Under the pieces are notes generated by a model. That model was not told the origin of the DNA, did not search any database, and was given only the letters and a program-made list of their open reading frames with translations. From NCBI GenBank assembly GCA_036562185.1, contig DATCKN010000123.1, forward strand, positions 8,534 to 72,533: a stretch of DNA of 64,000 nt, written 5' to 3'. The stretch is from Thermoclostridium sp036562185 (GTDB lineage Bacteria; Bacillota; Clostridia; DSM-8532). Position numbers and translations under genes: made by a program. Below, one piece after another: positions 1 through 9,294 of this stretch (the first letter of the stretch is position 1; each line of letters begins with the position of its first letter).

Positions 1-1
1 T

Positions 2-658
2 TTATTTATAGGTTTTCCGTTTCCCGTATTGTTTGCAGTGGTGCTTAACCAGACTCAGAGCAAGAGGCTTGTTAAGTTTACACAGACTGTAACATTTGCA
101 CCGTATTTTATTTCCATGGTGGTATTGGTCGGAATGTTGCATTTGTTCCTCTCACCCAATTCAGGAATAGTAAACAAACTCCTTGAAGCCATCGGTATAG
201 AGCCAATTTATTTTATGGGTGAAGCCAAGTGGTTCAGGCATGTATATGTATTATCACATATATGGCAGAGAACCGGATATCAGGCTATAATATACTTTGC
301 TGCACTGACATCTGTTGATCCTGGGCTTTATGAAGCTGCTACAATTGACGGCGCCACAAGGCTGGAAAAAATATGGTATATTGATTTGCCGTCAATAACC
401 CCGACTCTTGTTACGATGCTTCTGCTCAGCGTTGGAAGAGTACTAAATGTGGATACGCAGCGAACACTTCTGATGCAGGCACCTACGAACCTGCCTACAT
501 CCGAGATTTTTGGAACATATGTATATAAGGTGGGGCTGGTAAGTGCGCAGTTCAGCTATTCCACGGCTATAGATCTGTTCAAAACGGTCATAAATCTCAC
601 CCTTTTGATTATTACCAACCAGATAAGCAAAAAACTGACAGAGGAAAGTTTATGGTAA
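2..658 (+). CDS. ABC sugar transporter permease, LplB/YteP-like (5' end cut by window edge)
   Basis: Inner-membrane permease of a CUT1-type ABC importer for oligosaccharides. The reading frame is open from base 2 (L-F-I-G-F-P-F-P-V before the first possible start), so the true start lies left of the window and about 218 residues are visible. Several hydrophobic membrane segments are present. The EAA loop that docks on the ATPase is clear at about 333-390 (EAATIDGATRLEKIWYIDLP). It ends 13 bases before the next permease, with which it must be co-transcribed. It closely resembles the permease at 46414. No ATPase gene is nearby, as is common for CUT1 systems that share an MsmX-type ATPase encoded elsewhere. 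The substrate is not readable from sequence; rhamnogalacturonan oligosaccharide is a guess from the rest of the window. Confidence 0.9.
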   Translation, partial: LFIGFPFPVLFAVVLNQTQSKRLVKFTQTVTFAPYFISMVVLVGMLHLFLSPNSGIVNKLLEAIGIEPIYFMGEAKWFRHVYVLSHIWQRTGYQAIIYFAALTSVDPGLYEAATIDGATRLEKIWYIDLPSITPTLVTMLLLSVGRVLNVDTQRTLLMQAPTNLPTSEIFGTYVYKVGLVSAQFSYSTAIDLFKTVINLTLLIITNQISKKLTEESLW

Positions 659-671
659 GGGGGTGAGCAAA

Positions 672-1592
672 ATGAAAAAAACATCTGCTGAAAGCAAGAA
701 AATTAAAAGTTCAAGAGAAGACCTTGTTTTTGAAATCGTTACCAAAGCACTGCTGATTGTTGCATGTTTAATTGTGCTGTATCCGCTTTATTTTATAGTT
801 ATTGCTTCCATCAGCAATCCTGATTATGTTATTGCAGGAAAGCTGTCGCTTTACCCGATAGACGTTACTTTTTCAGGATACAGGAGGATTTTTAAGTTTA
901 AAAACCTGATGAACGGATATAAGAACTCGTTCTTCTATGCAATATTCGGAGGGTCTTTAAGTGCAGCTTTGACTCTGTTTGCCGCATACCCGTTGTCTAA
1001 AAAGGATTTTTCGGGAAGGAAGCCATTTACCGTATTTTTATTAATAACAATGTTTTTCCAGGGCGGCATGATACCCCTGTACATTGTTGTAAACAGGCTT
1101 GGCTTGCGCAATACACCCTATGTGTTGCTGATTGTGAATGGAATTCAGGTATGGAACCTCTTGGTAACAAGTTCCTATTTCAAATCAAACCATATTGAAA
1201 GCTTAAGTGAAGCTGCGGAAATAGATGGCTGCTCACACTTTGGATATTTTTTCAAAATACTGCTGCCTATTTCAAAACCGATAATTATTACAATGCTCCT
1301 GTTCTATGCGGTATGGCAGTGGAATGATTTCTTCAGGGCAATGATTTATCTAGATAAACCCGATTATCAACCTCTGCAGATTGTTTTAAAGGATTTGCTT
1401 GCAACTGCACAGGTATCGTCGGCGATATATGACCTGATGGAAGACCAGGAAGCCCTTACCGAAATGTTAAGAGCTGCAGAACAGATGAAATACGGTGTTA
1501 TTGTTATGGCAACTCTGCCAATGATGGTAGTTTATCTGATAATGCAGGAATATTTTGTTCAGGGGATTACAATGGGTTCGGTAAAAGGTTAA
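672..1592 (+). CDS. ABC sugar transporter permease, YtcP/LplC-like
   Basis: Second permease of the same CUT1 importer, 306 residues with six predicted membrane segments. The EAA loop reads EAAEIDGCSHFGYFFKILLP near residues 180-200, and the C-terminus MQEYFVQGITMGSVKG is typical of the YtcP/LplC family. I place the start at the ATG at 672 because the AGGGGGTG ribosome binding site lies just ahead of it; a GTG at 663 in the same frame is possible but falls inside that site. It lies between the LplB-like permease and the binding lipoprotein, completing a permease-permease-binding protein operon. Confidence 0.92.
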   Translation: MKKTSAESKKIKSSREDLVFEIVTKALLIVACLIVLYPLYFIVIASISNPDYVIAGKLSLYPIDVTFSGYRRIFKFKNLMNGYKNSFFYAIFGGSLSAALTLFAAYPLSKKDFSGRKPFTVFLLITMFFQGGMIPLYIVVNRLGLRNTPYVLLIVNGIQVWNLLVTSSYFKSNHIESLSEAAEIDGCSHFGYFFKILLPISKPIIITMLLFYAVWQWNDFFRAMIYLDKPDYQPLQIVLKDLLATAQVSSAIYDLMEDQEALTEMLRAAEQMKYGVIVMATLPMMVVYLIMQEYFVQGITMGSVKG

Positions 1593-1685
1593 TACGGATA
1601 TACCGCAAGACATGAATTTTTATTTCTATATTGCTTTTCTCCCCGTGCAGGGGATTAAATAATAAATAATTCAAGGAGGTATTTT

Positions 1686-3413
1686 ATGAGAAAAAAAGGA
1701 TCACTTTTAAGGGCTATCGCACTTCTTTTGAGCTTCATGTTCGTTTTTGCACTGGCCGGATGTGGAAAGACCAATACCGGAAGCCAGCCCACTGCTGCGC
1801 CGACAAAGGAACCTGAGACTCAACAGGGTTCTGAAACAAAGACTGATGACGGCCGTGAAATGGTCGGGAACATGTATAAAACAGGAATTCCGATTGTGAA
1901 AGAGCCTGTCAGGTACTATGCCATGGGCTTGCAGATGAACAATACCCGACCAAGTAATCTTGACGAGACAGAATTGTTCAAGAAAATTATGGAAGAAACC
2001 AACGTTTACATTGATTGGGATCTGATCCCGCAGGCATCGTGGACAGAAAAGAAAAACCTTACGGTTGCCAGTGGTGAATATCCTGACTTTTTCTACGGAC
2101 CGAAGAGCCTGTCACATGATGAAGTTCAAAAATTCGGAGCAGACGGTGTATTGATTGACATTGAGGCTTTATTGGATGAATATGCTCCTAATATCAATAA
2201 AATAAGGAAGGAATACCCGCTGTATGATGGATTTATCAGAAGCATGGACGGTAAAATATATCAGCTGGCAAGCTTTACCGATGAAGGGTTCGACAGCCAT
2301 ATTTCTTCAATAATCAATAAGGAATGGCTTGATAACCTGGGACTTAAAGTACCTACCAATACTGATGAATTGTACAATGTCCTAAAGGCATTCAAGGAAA
2401 ATGACCCCAACCGTAACGGGTTAAAAGACGAAATCCCAATGAGTTTCCTTTACCAGGAAGGAAATGATTTGAACAGAGAGGTTAAGCGTGATTTCAGACC
2501 TATTTATTATGCATTTGGTGTTGTAGACACTCCATTCTATATCTGGATTAATAATAATGATGAGGTTGTATTCACCGCTACCACGGAAGAATGGAAACAA
2601 GCCACGGCTTACATGGCAAAGCTTTATGCAGAAGGTTTAATCGATACCGAAGTATTCACCCAGGACAGGACATTACTGACCAATAAGCTGAGAACTCAAA
2701 AGAACGTTGGTGTTTACTTCGACTACAGAAAAGATCAATCCATGATTCTTGAAGAAGACCAGGAAAAATTCACTTTCATGCCGGCACTTAAATCTCCTGA
2801 TGGAAAACAGGTATGGGCAAGATCACAGTTCTTCTCTGAAGGCGGATTTGCTATAACCTCAAAGGCAAAGAACCCTGAAGTATTAATCAGGTTTATAGAT
2901 TACTGCAACTCCGAAGAATATTCGGTCCAGATGGCATATGGAATGTTTAAGGAAGCCGGATGGAATCAAACAGAAGCACTGGTTCCTTCCGAAACAGTAC
3001 CTGGCAAGTATGAAGTTAACAGTGGTTCCCGTCCTGAAAATGTTGAGCCGAGTGACTGGTTCATGTCGGCACCGATTGCTCAGGGATGTACATTACTTAC
3101 AAAGACTGCTCTGGATAAATATGTTGCAGAAAAGGCTTCCAGTGTTGCCAAGACTAAGGCTTGTGAAGTATACAGGCCGTATCTGTCGAAATGGCCGTAC
3201 AACTATGCATTTAAGTTCAGTCCCGAAGAACTTGAAGAGCTAACCCTGCTGCAAACCGGCATAGTGCAATATGTTATCCAGACTCACAGCAGATGGATGA
3301 GCGAGGGCGGCATAGAAAAAGAATGGGATGCTTATGTTGCCCAGCTTAACAACTTAGGACTGAAGAGATATATCGAACTGTACAGGAACGCATTCGAAAG
3401 AGTTGAAAAATAA
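1686..3413 (+). CDS. Extracellular solute-binding lipoprotein of CUT1 ABC importer (YtcQ/LplA-like)
   Basis: Substrate-capturing lipoprotein, 575 residues. It starts with a signal peptide ending in the lipobox LAGC (Cys26), then a Thr/Gln/Glu-rich linker (to about residue 55) that holds the domain off the membrane. The large binding domain includes the conserved NDPNRNG-x-KDEIP segment (about residues 239-252) seen in this family and also in the binding protein at 48393. The start is fixed by AAGGAGGT at 1673-1680. The gap to the upstream permease is 93 bases, and the gene is followed by a rho-independent terminator. Binding proteins of this size usually capture oligosaccharides rather than monosaccharides; the ligand is unknown. 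Confidence 0.92.
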   Translation: MRKKGSLLRAIALLLSFMFVFALAGCGKTNTGSQPTAAPTKEPETQQGSETKTDDGREMVGNMYKTGIPIVKEPVRYYAMGLQMNNTRPSNLDETELFKKIMEETNVYIDWDLIPQASWTEKKNLTVASGEYPDFFYGPKSLSHDEVQKFGADGVLIDIEALLDEYAPNINKIRKEYPLYDGFIRSMDGKIYQLASFTDEGFDSHISSIINKEWLDNLGLKVPTNTDELYNVLKAFKENDPNRNGLKDEIPMSFLYQEGNDLNREVKRDFRPIYYAFGVVDTPFYIWINNNDEVVFTATTEEWKQATAYMAKLYAEGLIDTEVFTQDRTLLTNKLRTQKNVGVYFDYRKDQSMILEEDQEKFTFMPALKSPDGKQVWARSQFFSEGGFAITSKAKNPEVLIRFIDYCNSEEYSVQMAYGMFKEAGWNQTEALVPSETVPGKYEVNSGSRPENVEPSDWFMSAPIAQGCTLLTKTALDKYVAEKASSVAKTKACEVYRPYLSKWPYNYAFKFSPEELEELTLLQTGIVQYVIQTHSRWMSEGGIEKEWDAYVAQLNNLGLKRYIELYRNAFERVEK

Positions 3414-3427
3414 GTAATATAGTAAAG

Positions 3428-3463
3428 AAAAGGATCTGCCCGTTTCTGGGGTGGATCCTTTTT
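3428..3463 (+). terminator. Rho-independent terminator of the first ABC importer operon
   Basis: The arms AAAAGGATC and GATCCTTTT form a 9-bp stem around a 17-base loop, followed by a short T run. It ends the permease-permease-binding protein operon just before the convergent regulator gene. Confidence 0.8.
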
Positions 3464-3472
3464 AAATATAAT

Positions 3473-5740
3473 TCATGAGTATTTTTTCTTAAACTGTCCC
3501 GGTGTGATCTTCTCTATTTCTCTGAACTTTCTGATAAAACTCGGTACACTGTAGTAACCGACTTCATATGCAATTTCATTTACCCCCATATCTGTATTTA
3601 ATAACAGTTCCTTTGCTTTTTCCATTCTTAACCTGGTAACGTATTCAGATATAGTATGTTCGGTATTTTTTTTAAAGTACTGGCTTAAATACGGGGTTGA
3701 CATCTGAAAGGAATCAGCAATGCTTTGCAGGCTGAATTCAGGATTCTGGAAGTTTTCACGTATATACCTGATAATTTGCTGCAATAGCCTTAATTCATAA
3801 GATTCCCGGTCTACACTTAAATATTTTGTTACATCTCCGGATATTTCTTTCATAATATCTACAATATCCTCAAATGTATTTATGTCAGAACCGTATATCC
3901 TTTCCATATACGGTTTGTTGAGCAGCGGGGAATGCTTAAACTTCCTTAATAGTTCTTTTGATATTGTATTAACAGTGTCATAGCATATGTTTTTAATCCA
4001 GAAAAGACTTAAGTTTTCATTTTTCATATGGTTAACAAGCTGGTTTATATTTTCCCTGATTCCGATAATATCGCTGCTCCGAACCGATTCCTCAAGTTTT
4101 TCAAATAAGGAGAAAGGATAATTGATGTCCTGATCATTTTTTTTCATAATATCATTAAAAGATATTATGTTTGACCTGGAGACAATACTGTTATACTCTA
4201 ACACTCTTAAAGCCTCTTCATATGACGAGTTTATACAGAATATATTGTCATAGAAATTACCGATACCTATCCTGATATCACTGTTATATGTTTCGTTAAG
4301 GCGTTTCTGTATTTCCAGGGCTATTGCCTGTACATGTTTTTCATCATTTGTTGAACTTCCGTATATAATTACCACATTATTAAAATGTATGTCATGGTGT
4401 ATTATTATCTGGTAACCGCCTGAAGGACCGGACAGCGAAAAAATACCGGAAATGTCTGTGTCGGGTATGTTTTGGACATTGCTTCCTTTTAAAATAATTG
4501 CACAGTAATAACGCATATTGAACCCTAAGCCAATGCTTCTGCAGGTTTCCATAATATTATCAATTTCTTTTGCCTGTCCGGCAAGGAAACAGTCAATGAA
4601 ATAGCTCCTTATTACATTTTTGTTTAATTCAGCAAATTCTTTCAGGTCTGTGTTTTCTTTATTGAATTGAAGAAGGGCATATTCGAGCAGCTCCAGCTCA
4701 TTCAGTTTATCATCCATGGTATTGCGGGGCCCCAGGAAAGTTTCCTCAATTAATTTATTCAGTTTCTTTATCGGGTTGTAATTTATTCTCATCAGAATGG
4801 CAATCAGGAACCCTCCGATAGCAAATATCGCCGCCATGCTTATAAAGTAAATGATACGTATCTGATTGATCCTTGATGACAGCAGATCATTCGGCATTAG
4901 CTGAACAAATATGTATGGGCCGACTGCTTCCTGAACATAGGATGAAAACCTGTCGTTATTTATTTTGACTTCCCTTATTTCTTCAACTGACGAGTGTTCC
5001 TTTAATGCTTTTCTGAAAACTTCCACCAGTTCAGGATCAGGATTTTCAGAAAAGCTGAACAGTATGTCTTTTGCTTCAGGGTCTACAATAAAAATATGAT
5101 TATTTTCGCTCAATGCCGGAGAAAGGACATTCCTGAGAGCGTCTTCAGGAATCATGTACATAATAATTCCATATTTATTTGTGCTGTTTATCGGAATTTT
5201 GGTTATATACATCAAATGGCTCTGCCTGTTCGCAAGAAAAATTGAATCTGCAGGAAAATAGTACATATCTGACTGTTTGCTTGATTCTTTAAATTCAAGC
5301 AGATTAAAATCAGTCAGATCCCTTTCGAGAATAAAATCGTTAAAAATATCATAAGTACACAGGAAATTAAATGATGACACAAAATCATCATTGTAATTAT
5401 ATATAAAGATATCATCAACAAAAGAATTTGTGTTGTACTTCAGCAGCTCATTTTTTACTTTCAAGGCATCATATGGCCTTTTGTTAACATTGGCTGTTTT
5501 AAATACGTCGTTAAGTTCAATCTGAAGAGACATTCTTGTCAGCTGGCCAATCTGCGCATCAAAATTATCAACGCTCTTATTAAAAGGGGTCCTTAAATTA
5601 AGTTCTACTTCCTCTTTCATTACGTTCACAAAATGAAAAAGCACTATGAACGACATGATAAACATCGGAAGCATCAAAATGATAATATATGAAATAATAA
5701 AATTTTTAAAAACCTTGGAACTGTTTCGCTTTTTTAACAT
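3473..5740 (-). CDS. Membrane-anchored AraC-family regulator (YesN-like output, Cache-type sensor)
   Basis: One-component sensor-regulator of 755 residues. A membrane segment lies near residues 10-35, followed by an extracytoplasmic sensor region to about 290, a second membrane helix (about 293-317), a cytoplasmic linker region, and a C-terminal AraC DNA-binding domain with two helix-turn-helices (about 655-755, including ISEYVTRLRMEKAKELLL and EIAYEVGYYSVPSFIRKF). The start at 5740 is chosen because TTGGAGG lies six bases upstream; a further in-frame ATG at 5767 has no such site. It is convergent with the ABC importer ending at 3413. Proteins of this layout usually activate a neighbouring sugar-uptake operon, so it probably controls the importer. 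The same architecture recurs at 43869. Confidence 0.88.
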   Translation of the reverse strand: MLKKRNSSKVFKNFIISYIIILMLPMFIMSFIVLFHFVNVMKEEVELNLRTPFNKSVDNFDAQIGQLTRMSLQIELNDVFKTANVNKRPYDALKVKNELLKYNTNSFVDDIFIYNYNDDFVSSFNFLCTYDIFNDFILERDLTDFNLLEFKESSKQSDMYYFPADSIFLANRQSHLMYITKIPINSTNKYGIIMYMIPEDALRNVLSPALSENNHIFIVDPEAKDILFSFSENPDPELVEVFRKALKEHSSVEEIREVKINNDRFSSYVQEAVGPYIFVQLMPNDLLSSRINQIRIIYFISMAAIFAIGGFLIAILMRINYNPIKKLNKLIEETFLGPRNTMDDKLNELELLEYALLQFNKENTDLKEFAELNKNVIRSYFIDCFLAGQAKEIDNIMETCRSIGLGFNMRYYCAIILKGSNVQNIPDTDISGIFSLSGPSGGYQIIIHHDIHFNNVVIIYGSSTNDEKHVQAIALEIQKRLNETYNSDIRIGIGNFYDNIFCINSSYEEALRVLEYNSIVSRSNIISFNDIMKKNDQDINYPFSLFEKLEESVRSSDIIGIRENINQLVNHMKNENLSLFWIKNICYDTVNTISKELLRKFKHSPLLNKPYMERIYGSDINTFEDIVDIMKEISGDVTKYLSVDRESYELRLLQQIIRYIRENFQNPEFSLQSIADSFQMSTPYLSQYFKKNTEHTISEYVTRLRMEKAKELLLNTDMGVNEIAYEVGYYSVPSFIRKFREIEKITPGQFKKKYS

Positions 5741-6084
5741 GCAATTCCTCCAAGTTAACAAGTACATGTCATTTGTAAATTGCCAATTACCTGCGGATAA
5801 AAAGCAATTTAAGATAATGTTCTAACATTAAGGAAATGTTATGTTAAAAATTATTATATTATTAGTTTAACTGTTTTCACCGTTTTTTTCAACACTGATA
5901 TTGCCGGCAAATGGGGATTGGAGACAGCTGTGGGCTTATTTAGGAAATGAAAGGAACAATAAATCCATAATAAACTGTACTCCAACATATATACCTATAT
6001 CGGCAGTTGCTTAACTTGTTCAGTATAAAGCAGTGTGATAAAATTGTGTAAACAGAATAATATACTTTTTTGGAGGGGGGCCAT
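5741..6084. other. Divergent intergenic region between regulator and ZIP transporter
   Basis: This 344-base AT-rich gap separates two divergent genes. I see a plausible promoter for the transporter, TTGTTC at 6016 and TAAAAT at 6039 with a 17-base spacer. No convincing reading frame or structured RNA is visible; the short antisense frames here have no ribosome binding sites. Confidence 0.4.
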
Positions 6085-6894
6085 ATGCAAATAGGTATAG
6101 TAATGACGGCTTTTTTGCTGACACTAATTGCAGGCTTATCCACAGGGATCGGCAGTATGATTGCTTTTTTTGCCAAAAGAACAAATACACGTTTCCTGTC
6201 GGTAGCACTGGGGTTTTCCGCAGGTGTAATGATATATGTATCAATGGTTGATATATTTCAAACAGCACAATCCACGCTGATATCGGCTCTTGGGGAAAAG
6301 AGCGGATCATGGGTTACGGTGGTTTCATTCTTTGGGGGTATGCTGATAATAGCATTGATTGACAATTTAATTCCTTCCGGAGAAAATCCTCATGAAGTAA
6401 AACTGGTTGAAAATATGGATGAAAAGAAAGCTGGTTCTTCATCCAGCTTAATGAGGATGGGGCTGCTAACTGCAATGGCAATTGCAATTCATAACTTCCC
6501 TGAAGGTATTGCAACTTTTACTGCAGCACTGAAAGATCCAAACCTGGGTATTGCAATTGCTGTAGCAATTGCAATTCATAACATTCCTGAAGGCATAGCA
6601 GTGTCGATACCTGTTTATTATGCCACCGGAAATAAAAAAAAAGCTTTTATGCTATCTTTCCTGTCAGGCTTGTCCGAACCTGTAGGTGCACTGGTTGGCT
6701 TTTTAATCCTGATGCCGTTCCTTAATGATATAGTATTCGGTGTCCTATTTGCTGCTATTGCAGGGATTATGATGTTTATTTCTCTGGATGAGCTGTTGCC
6801 GTCGGCAAGAGAGTATGGTGAGGCTCATTTATCAATATACGGCCTCATTGCAGGTATGATGGTTATGGCCGTTAGTCTTATCCTTTTTATTTAG
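6085..6894 (+). CDS. zupT: ZIP-family divalent metal (zinc) transporter, ZupT-like
   Basis: Membrane importer for zinc and possibly iron or manganese, 269 residues with about eight hydrophobic segments. The two family signatures are present: AIHNFPEGIATF and AIHNIPEGIAVS on consecutive membrane helices supply the His, Asn and Glu residues that bind metal. A hydrophilic loop with KKAGSSSS lies before the first signature. The ATG at 6085 follows TGGAGGGGGG and is preferred over the TTG at 6070 that lies inside this site. The gene is monocistronic, bounded by its own terminator. It is ordinary housekeeping, unrelated to the sugar genes. Confidence 0.93.
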   Translation: MQIGIVMTAFLLTLIAGLSTGIGSMIAFFAKRTNTRFLSVALGFSAGVMIYVSMVDIFQTAQSTLISALGEKSGSWVTVVSFFGGMLIIALIDNLIPSGENPHEVKLVENMDEKKAGSSSSLMRMGLLTAMAIAIHNFPEGIATFTAALKDPNLGIAIAVAIAIHNIPEGIAVSIPVYYATGNKKKAFMLSFLSGLSEPVGALVGFLILMPFLNDIVFGVLFAAIAGIMMFISLDELLPSAREYGEAHLSIYGLIAGMMVMAVSLILFI

Positions 6895-6923
6895 TCTGTT
6901 ATAAAAAGGAAAATTACAGTGGG

Positions 6924-6960
6924 AAAAAAAGTCAGGTGAGTTGCTTGTCACCTGACTTTT
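6924..6960. terminator. Bidirectional terminator between converging genes
   Basis: The arms GTCAGGTGA and TCACCTGAC form a perfect 9-bp stem with A-rich sequence on the left and TTTT on the right, so it can end transcription from the ZIP gene and from the opposite aldo/keto reductase. Confidence 0.85.
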
Positions 6961-6984
6961 CATGAAATATTAAAGTTATTAGAA

Positions 6985-8127
6985 TTAATCCTGCAACAAA
7001 TATTTATGTGATTCTTTAAGCTTTTCAATAATCGGAATATGTTGAGGGCATGCAGCCTCACATTGGGCGCATTCAATACATTGAGCCGCATCTTTCTGTT
7101 TTTCAATCAGATTTTTATAGCTGTTTTTGCACCCTTCCAGATCATTATACATCGCTGCTGTATTCGCAAGATTGAAAATACGGGGGATGGAAACACCCTG
7201 AGGGCAGGGAGTGCAGTATTCACATCCGGTACATGGCACTTTTGTTTTACTCAGATAAACTTTTCTTACTTCCTCCACAAGTGCCAGTTCTTCCCCAGTC
7301 ATGCAATTGGCTTTCGCGTCAGAGAAAATACGGATATTGTCTTCAAGTTGCTGCATATTGCTAACCCCGCTTAAAATAACTGCGACTTCGGGGAAGTTGT
7401 AAAGCCAGCGGAAAGCCCATTCAACAGGTGTTCTTTTCACTTTGGCCTTATTCCAGATTGCTTCAATCTCGGGGGTTACACCGGTTGCCAGCTTGCCACC
7501 TTTCAAGGGTTCCATAATAACTACGGGTATACCTTTAGAACCTGCATATTTTAACCCTTCTACAGTAGCCTGTTCATTCATGTCCAGAATATTCAACTGA
7601 ATCTGGCACATATCCCATTTGTAAGCATCAATTATCTCACGGAAAGTATCTGCATCATCGTGGAATGAAAAGCAGATATATCTGATTTTGCCTGAAGCTC
7701 TTGCTTTCTCCATAAAGTCCATAATATTTAACGAATTCATAGACTTCCATCTTTCCTTGTTAAGAGCGTGTAAAAGATAAAAATCTATATGGTCAGTATT
7801 CAGCTTTTCAAGTTGCTCATTTAGCAAACGTTCGAAATCGCCAGATTCTTTTACCAGCCATACGGGTAATTTCGTGGCCAGAAAAACCTTTTCCCGGTAG
7901 CCATCGGCTAAAGCTTTACCGACAACTAATTCACTTTGCCCGTCATGATACATGTAAGCGGTATCAATATAGTTAACGCCATGATCTATTCCATATCTGA
8001 TCATTTTAATAGCTTCAGCTTCATCAATAACGGTTTTATCCCCTGATTTTACTGTAGGTAACCTCATACATCCAATTCCGAACAGGGAAACAGGTTTTTC
8101 AAAATTACTGAATTTACGATATTCCAT
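6985..8127 (-). CDS. Aldo/keto reductase with C-terminal 4Fe-4S ferredoxin domain
   Basis: Oxidoreductase of 380 residues. The N-terminal TIM-barrel aldo/keto reductase domain shows the catalytic Asp-Tyr pair in NYIDTAYMYHDGQSE (about residues 40-55), a Lys in LATKLP and a His in FYLLHAL. The C-terminal ferredoxin-like part carries two cysteine clusters, CTGCEYCTPCPQG (about 300-312) and CIECAQCEAACPQ (about 350-362), each fitting a 4Fe-4S centre. Such fused proteins are common in Clostridia and are thought to couple the reductase to ferredoxin-type electron carriers; the physiological substrate is unknown. The start is set by GGAGG ending five bases before the ATG at 8127, rather than the ATG at 8169. 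Confidence 0.93.
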   Translation of the reverse strand: MEYRKFSNFEKPVSLFGIGCMRLPTVKSGDKTVIDEAEAIKMIRYGIDHGVNYIDTAYMYHDGQSELVVGKALADGYREKVFLATKLPVWLVKESGDFERLLNEQLEKLNTDHIDFYLLHALNKERWKSMNSLNIMDFMEKARASGKIRYICFSFHDDADTFREIIDAYKWDMCQIQLNILDMNEQATVEGLKYAGSKGIPVVIMEPLKGGKLATGVTPEIEAIWNKAKVKRTPVEWAFRWLYNFPEVAVILSGVSNMQQLEDNIRIFSDAKANCMTGEELALVEEVRKVYLSKTKVPCTGCEYCTPCPQGVSIPRIFNLANTAAMYNDLEGCKNSYKNLIEKQKDAAQCIECAQCEAACPQHIPIIEKLKESHKYLLQD

Positions 8128-8316
8128 ACATACCTCCTGCCTCTGATATTTATATACACCTGGATACATATTCAGTATATCATGATTTCCCGTTAATAGG
8201 AATGGGTTTGTACCATTTCTGAAATGGCATGTTTATATGCAAAACTACAGTTTTTATAATAGTAATAATGCACGAATTTTACTGCTGAGAAAGAATTTTT
8301 ATAAAAAGATTTTATA
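8128..8316. other. Intergenic stretch upstream of a small transcription unit
   Basis: AT-rich sequence between the leftward reductase gene and the rightward promoter at 8317. It presumably contains the reductase promoter, but I cannot pick one with confidence. No supported gene is seen. Confidence 0.3.
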
Positions 8317-8345
8317 TTGATTTTCATTCATACTTGCAATATAAT
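8317..8345 (+). promoter_or_regulatory. Sigma-A-type promoter of a small transcription unit
   Basis: TTGATT at 8317-8322 and TATAAT at 8340-8345 are separated by exactly 17 bases. Transcription would start near 8352, about 30 bases ahead of the short reading frame at 8384. Confidence 0.6.
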
Positions 8346-8383
8346 GGAAGTGGTATTGAAAAAAACAGGAAAGGGGTGTAAAA

Positions 8384-8443
8384 ATGATAAAATTAAGCTT
8401 TAGACGTTTACAAGTCATTGTTTCTGAGGTGGTTAAAATATAA
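8384..8443 (+). CDS. Possible 19-residue small protein or leader peptide
   Basis: The short frame encodes MIKLSFRRLQVIVSEVVKI and follows AGGAAAGGGG with good spacing, downstream of the promoter at 8317 and upstream of terminators at 8605-8669. The peptide is basic and amphipathic. I recognise no family. It may be a true small protein, a leader peptide, or the start of a small RNA transcript that is incidentally translated. A second, poorly initiated frame of 32 codons (8497-8595, M-P-A-R-F-K...) lies downstream in the same unit. Short length keeps confidence low. Confidence 0.35.
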   Translation: MIKLSFRRLQVIVSEVVKI

Positions 8444-8604
8444 CTGAATACTGGCAGAAGGTAAGGAAGCCTTCTGTGAATCTGGAAATAACCCTTATGC
8501 CTGCACGATTTAAAAGCATATTTGGATTTTATTTCCCGCCATTTTTGGTAACTTTATCATGTAATCATAAATGGTTCGGAAATGTCGTACAATAAGAAGA
8601 GCTG

Positions 8605-8669
8605 GCGCGGTAAAAGGTTATCGTGCTTTTTTTATGTCCGCAGAAAGGTTATTTTCTGCGGATTTTTTA
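8605..8669 (+). terminator. Tandem rho-independent terminators
   Basis: Two hairpins in a row. GCGCGGT pairs with ATCGTGC (8605-8626, with wobble pairs) before seven T. Then CCGCAGAAA pairs with TTTCTGCGG (8638-8661), followed by ATTTTTTAT. They close the transcript that begins near 8352 before it reaches the gene at 8803. Confidence 0.75.
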
Positions 8670-8802
8670 TAAGTTTAATTTGGTAAAATTTGACTTTGCA
8701 TAATTTGGCAAAGCAGAGACTCATTAAGCGAGTTACAGGTATTTCCTTTAATGGTGGGAACCGGTGTGGATAAGGGTGAAAGGATAAAAAGGAGTGTGGC
8801 AA

Positions 8803-9078
8803 ATGAAATACTATAATGCTAGAGACTTATTGCCAGAATGGTTATTAGATCAAATCCAGATATATATCCAGGGGGAAGTGCTTTACATCCCGAAAAAAGA
8901 GTCTGTAAGGTTAAAATGGGGAGAAGCCAACGGGACCCGCAAGTTTTATATGAAACGCAATATGGAGATAATAAAGAAATACAAAAACGGTGCTGAAATA
9001 TCAGATTTATCCAAACAGTACTGTTTGTCGGAATATAGCATTAAAAAGATACTGACCCACATGAAAAAGGTTATATGA
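8803..9078 (+). CDS. CD3324-family small HTH protein (Mor-like fold)
   Basis: A 91-residue cytoplasmic protein. The N-terminus MKYYNARDLLPEWLLDQIQ and the central IQGEVLYIPKK match the CD3324 family found across Firmicutes. The C-terminal half (about residues 50-90) reads as a helix-turn-helix: RNMEIIKKYKNGAEISDLSK then YCLSEYSIKKIL. It resembles the Mor transcription activator fold, so DNA binding is likely, but the target is unknown. The start at 8803 follows GGAG at 8791-8794; a GTG at 8794 overlaps this site. The gene stands alone, between terminators at 8669 and 9103. Confidence 0.8.
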   Translation: MKYYNARDLLPEWLLDQIQIYIQGEVLYIPKKESVRLKWGEANGTRKFYMKRNMEIIKKYKNGAEISDLSKQYCLSEYSIKKILTHMKKVI

Positions 9079-9102
9079 ATTCTATGGCATGTAATATCAG
9101 TT

Positions 9103-9130
9103 AAGCGGTTGTCTAAGACCGCTTTTTATT
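9103..9130 (+). terminator. Rho-independent terminator after CD3324-family gene
   Basis: AAGCGGT and ACCGCTT form a 7-bp stem with an eight-base loop, followed by TTTATTTT. Confidence 0.8.
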
Positions 9131-9242
9131 TTGCCAGCAACAGCCTGTCTCAGGAACGGCACATTATATTTGCCTTATCTGTCGTTCTACCCGGCGGCAA
9201 CTTAACCGAAACTTTTTCAATGGATTACTTGCGTTATTTTTT

Positions 9243-9251
9243 TGCTATAAT
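9243..9251 (+). promoter_or_regulatory. Possible extended -10 promoter ahead of the DUF421 gene
   Basis: TGCTATAAT is a good extended -10 element; no clear -35 is present. It would give a leader of about 195 bases to the gene at 9453. Confidence 0.35.
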
Positions 9252-9294
9252 ATTTCAATTTAATGATATTCCCATGATATATCCGGAGGACTGT

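Noticed and set aside
8751..8766. ATGGTGGGAACCGGTG resembles the T-box antiterminator motif
   Set aside because: No stem I elements or terminator follow, and the downstream gene is neither an amino acid nor tRNA-synthetase gene.
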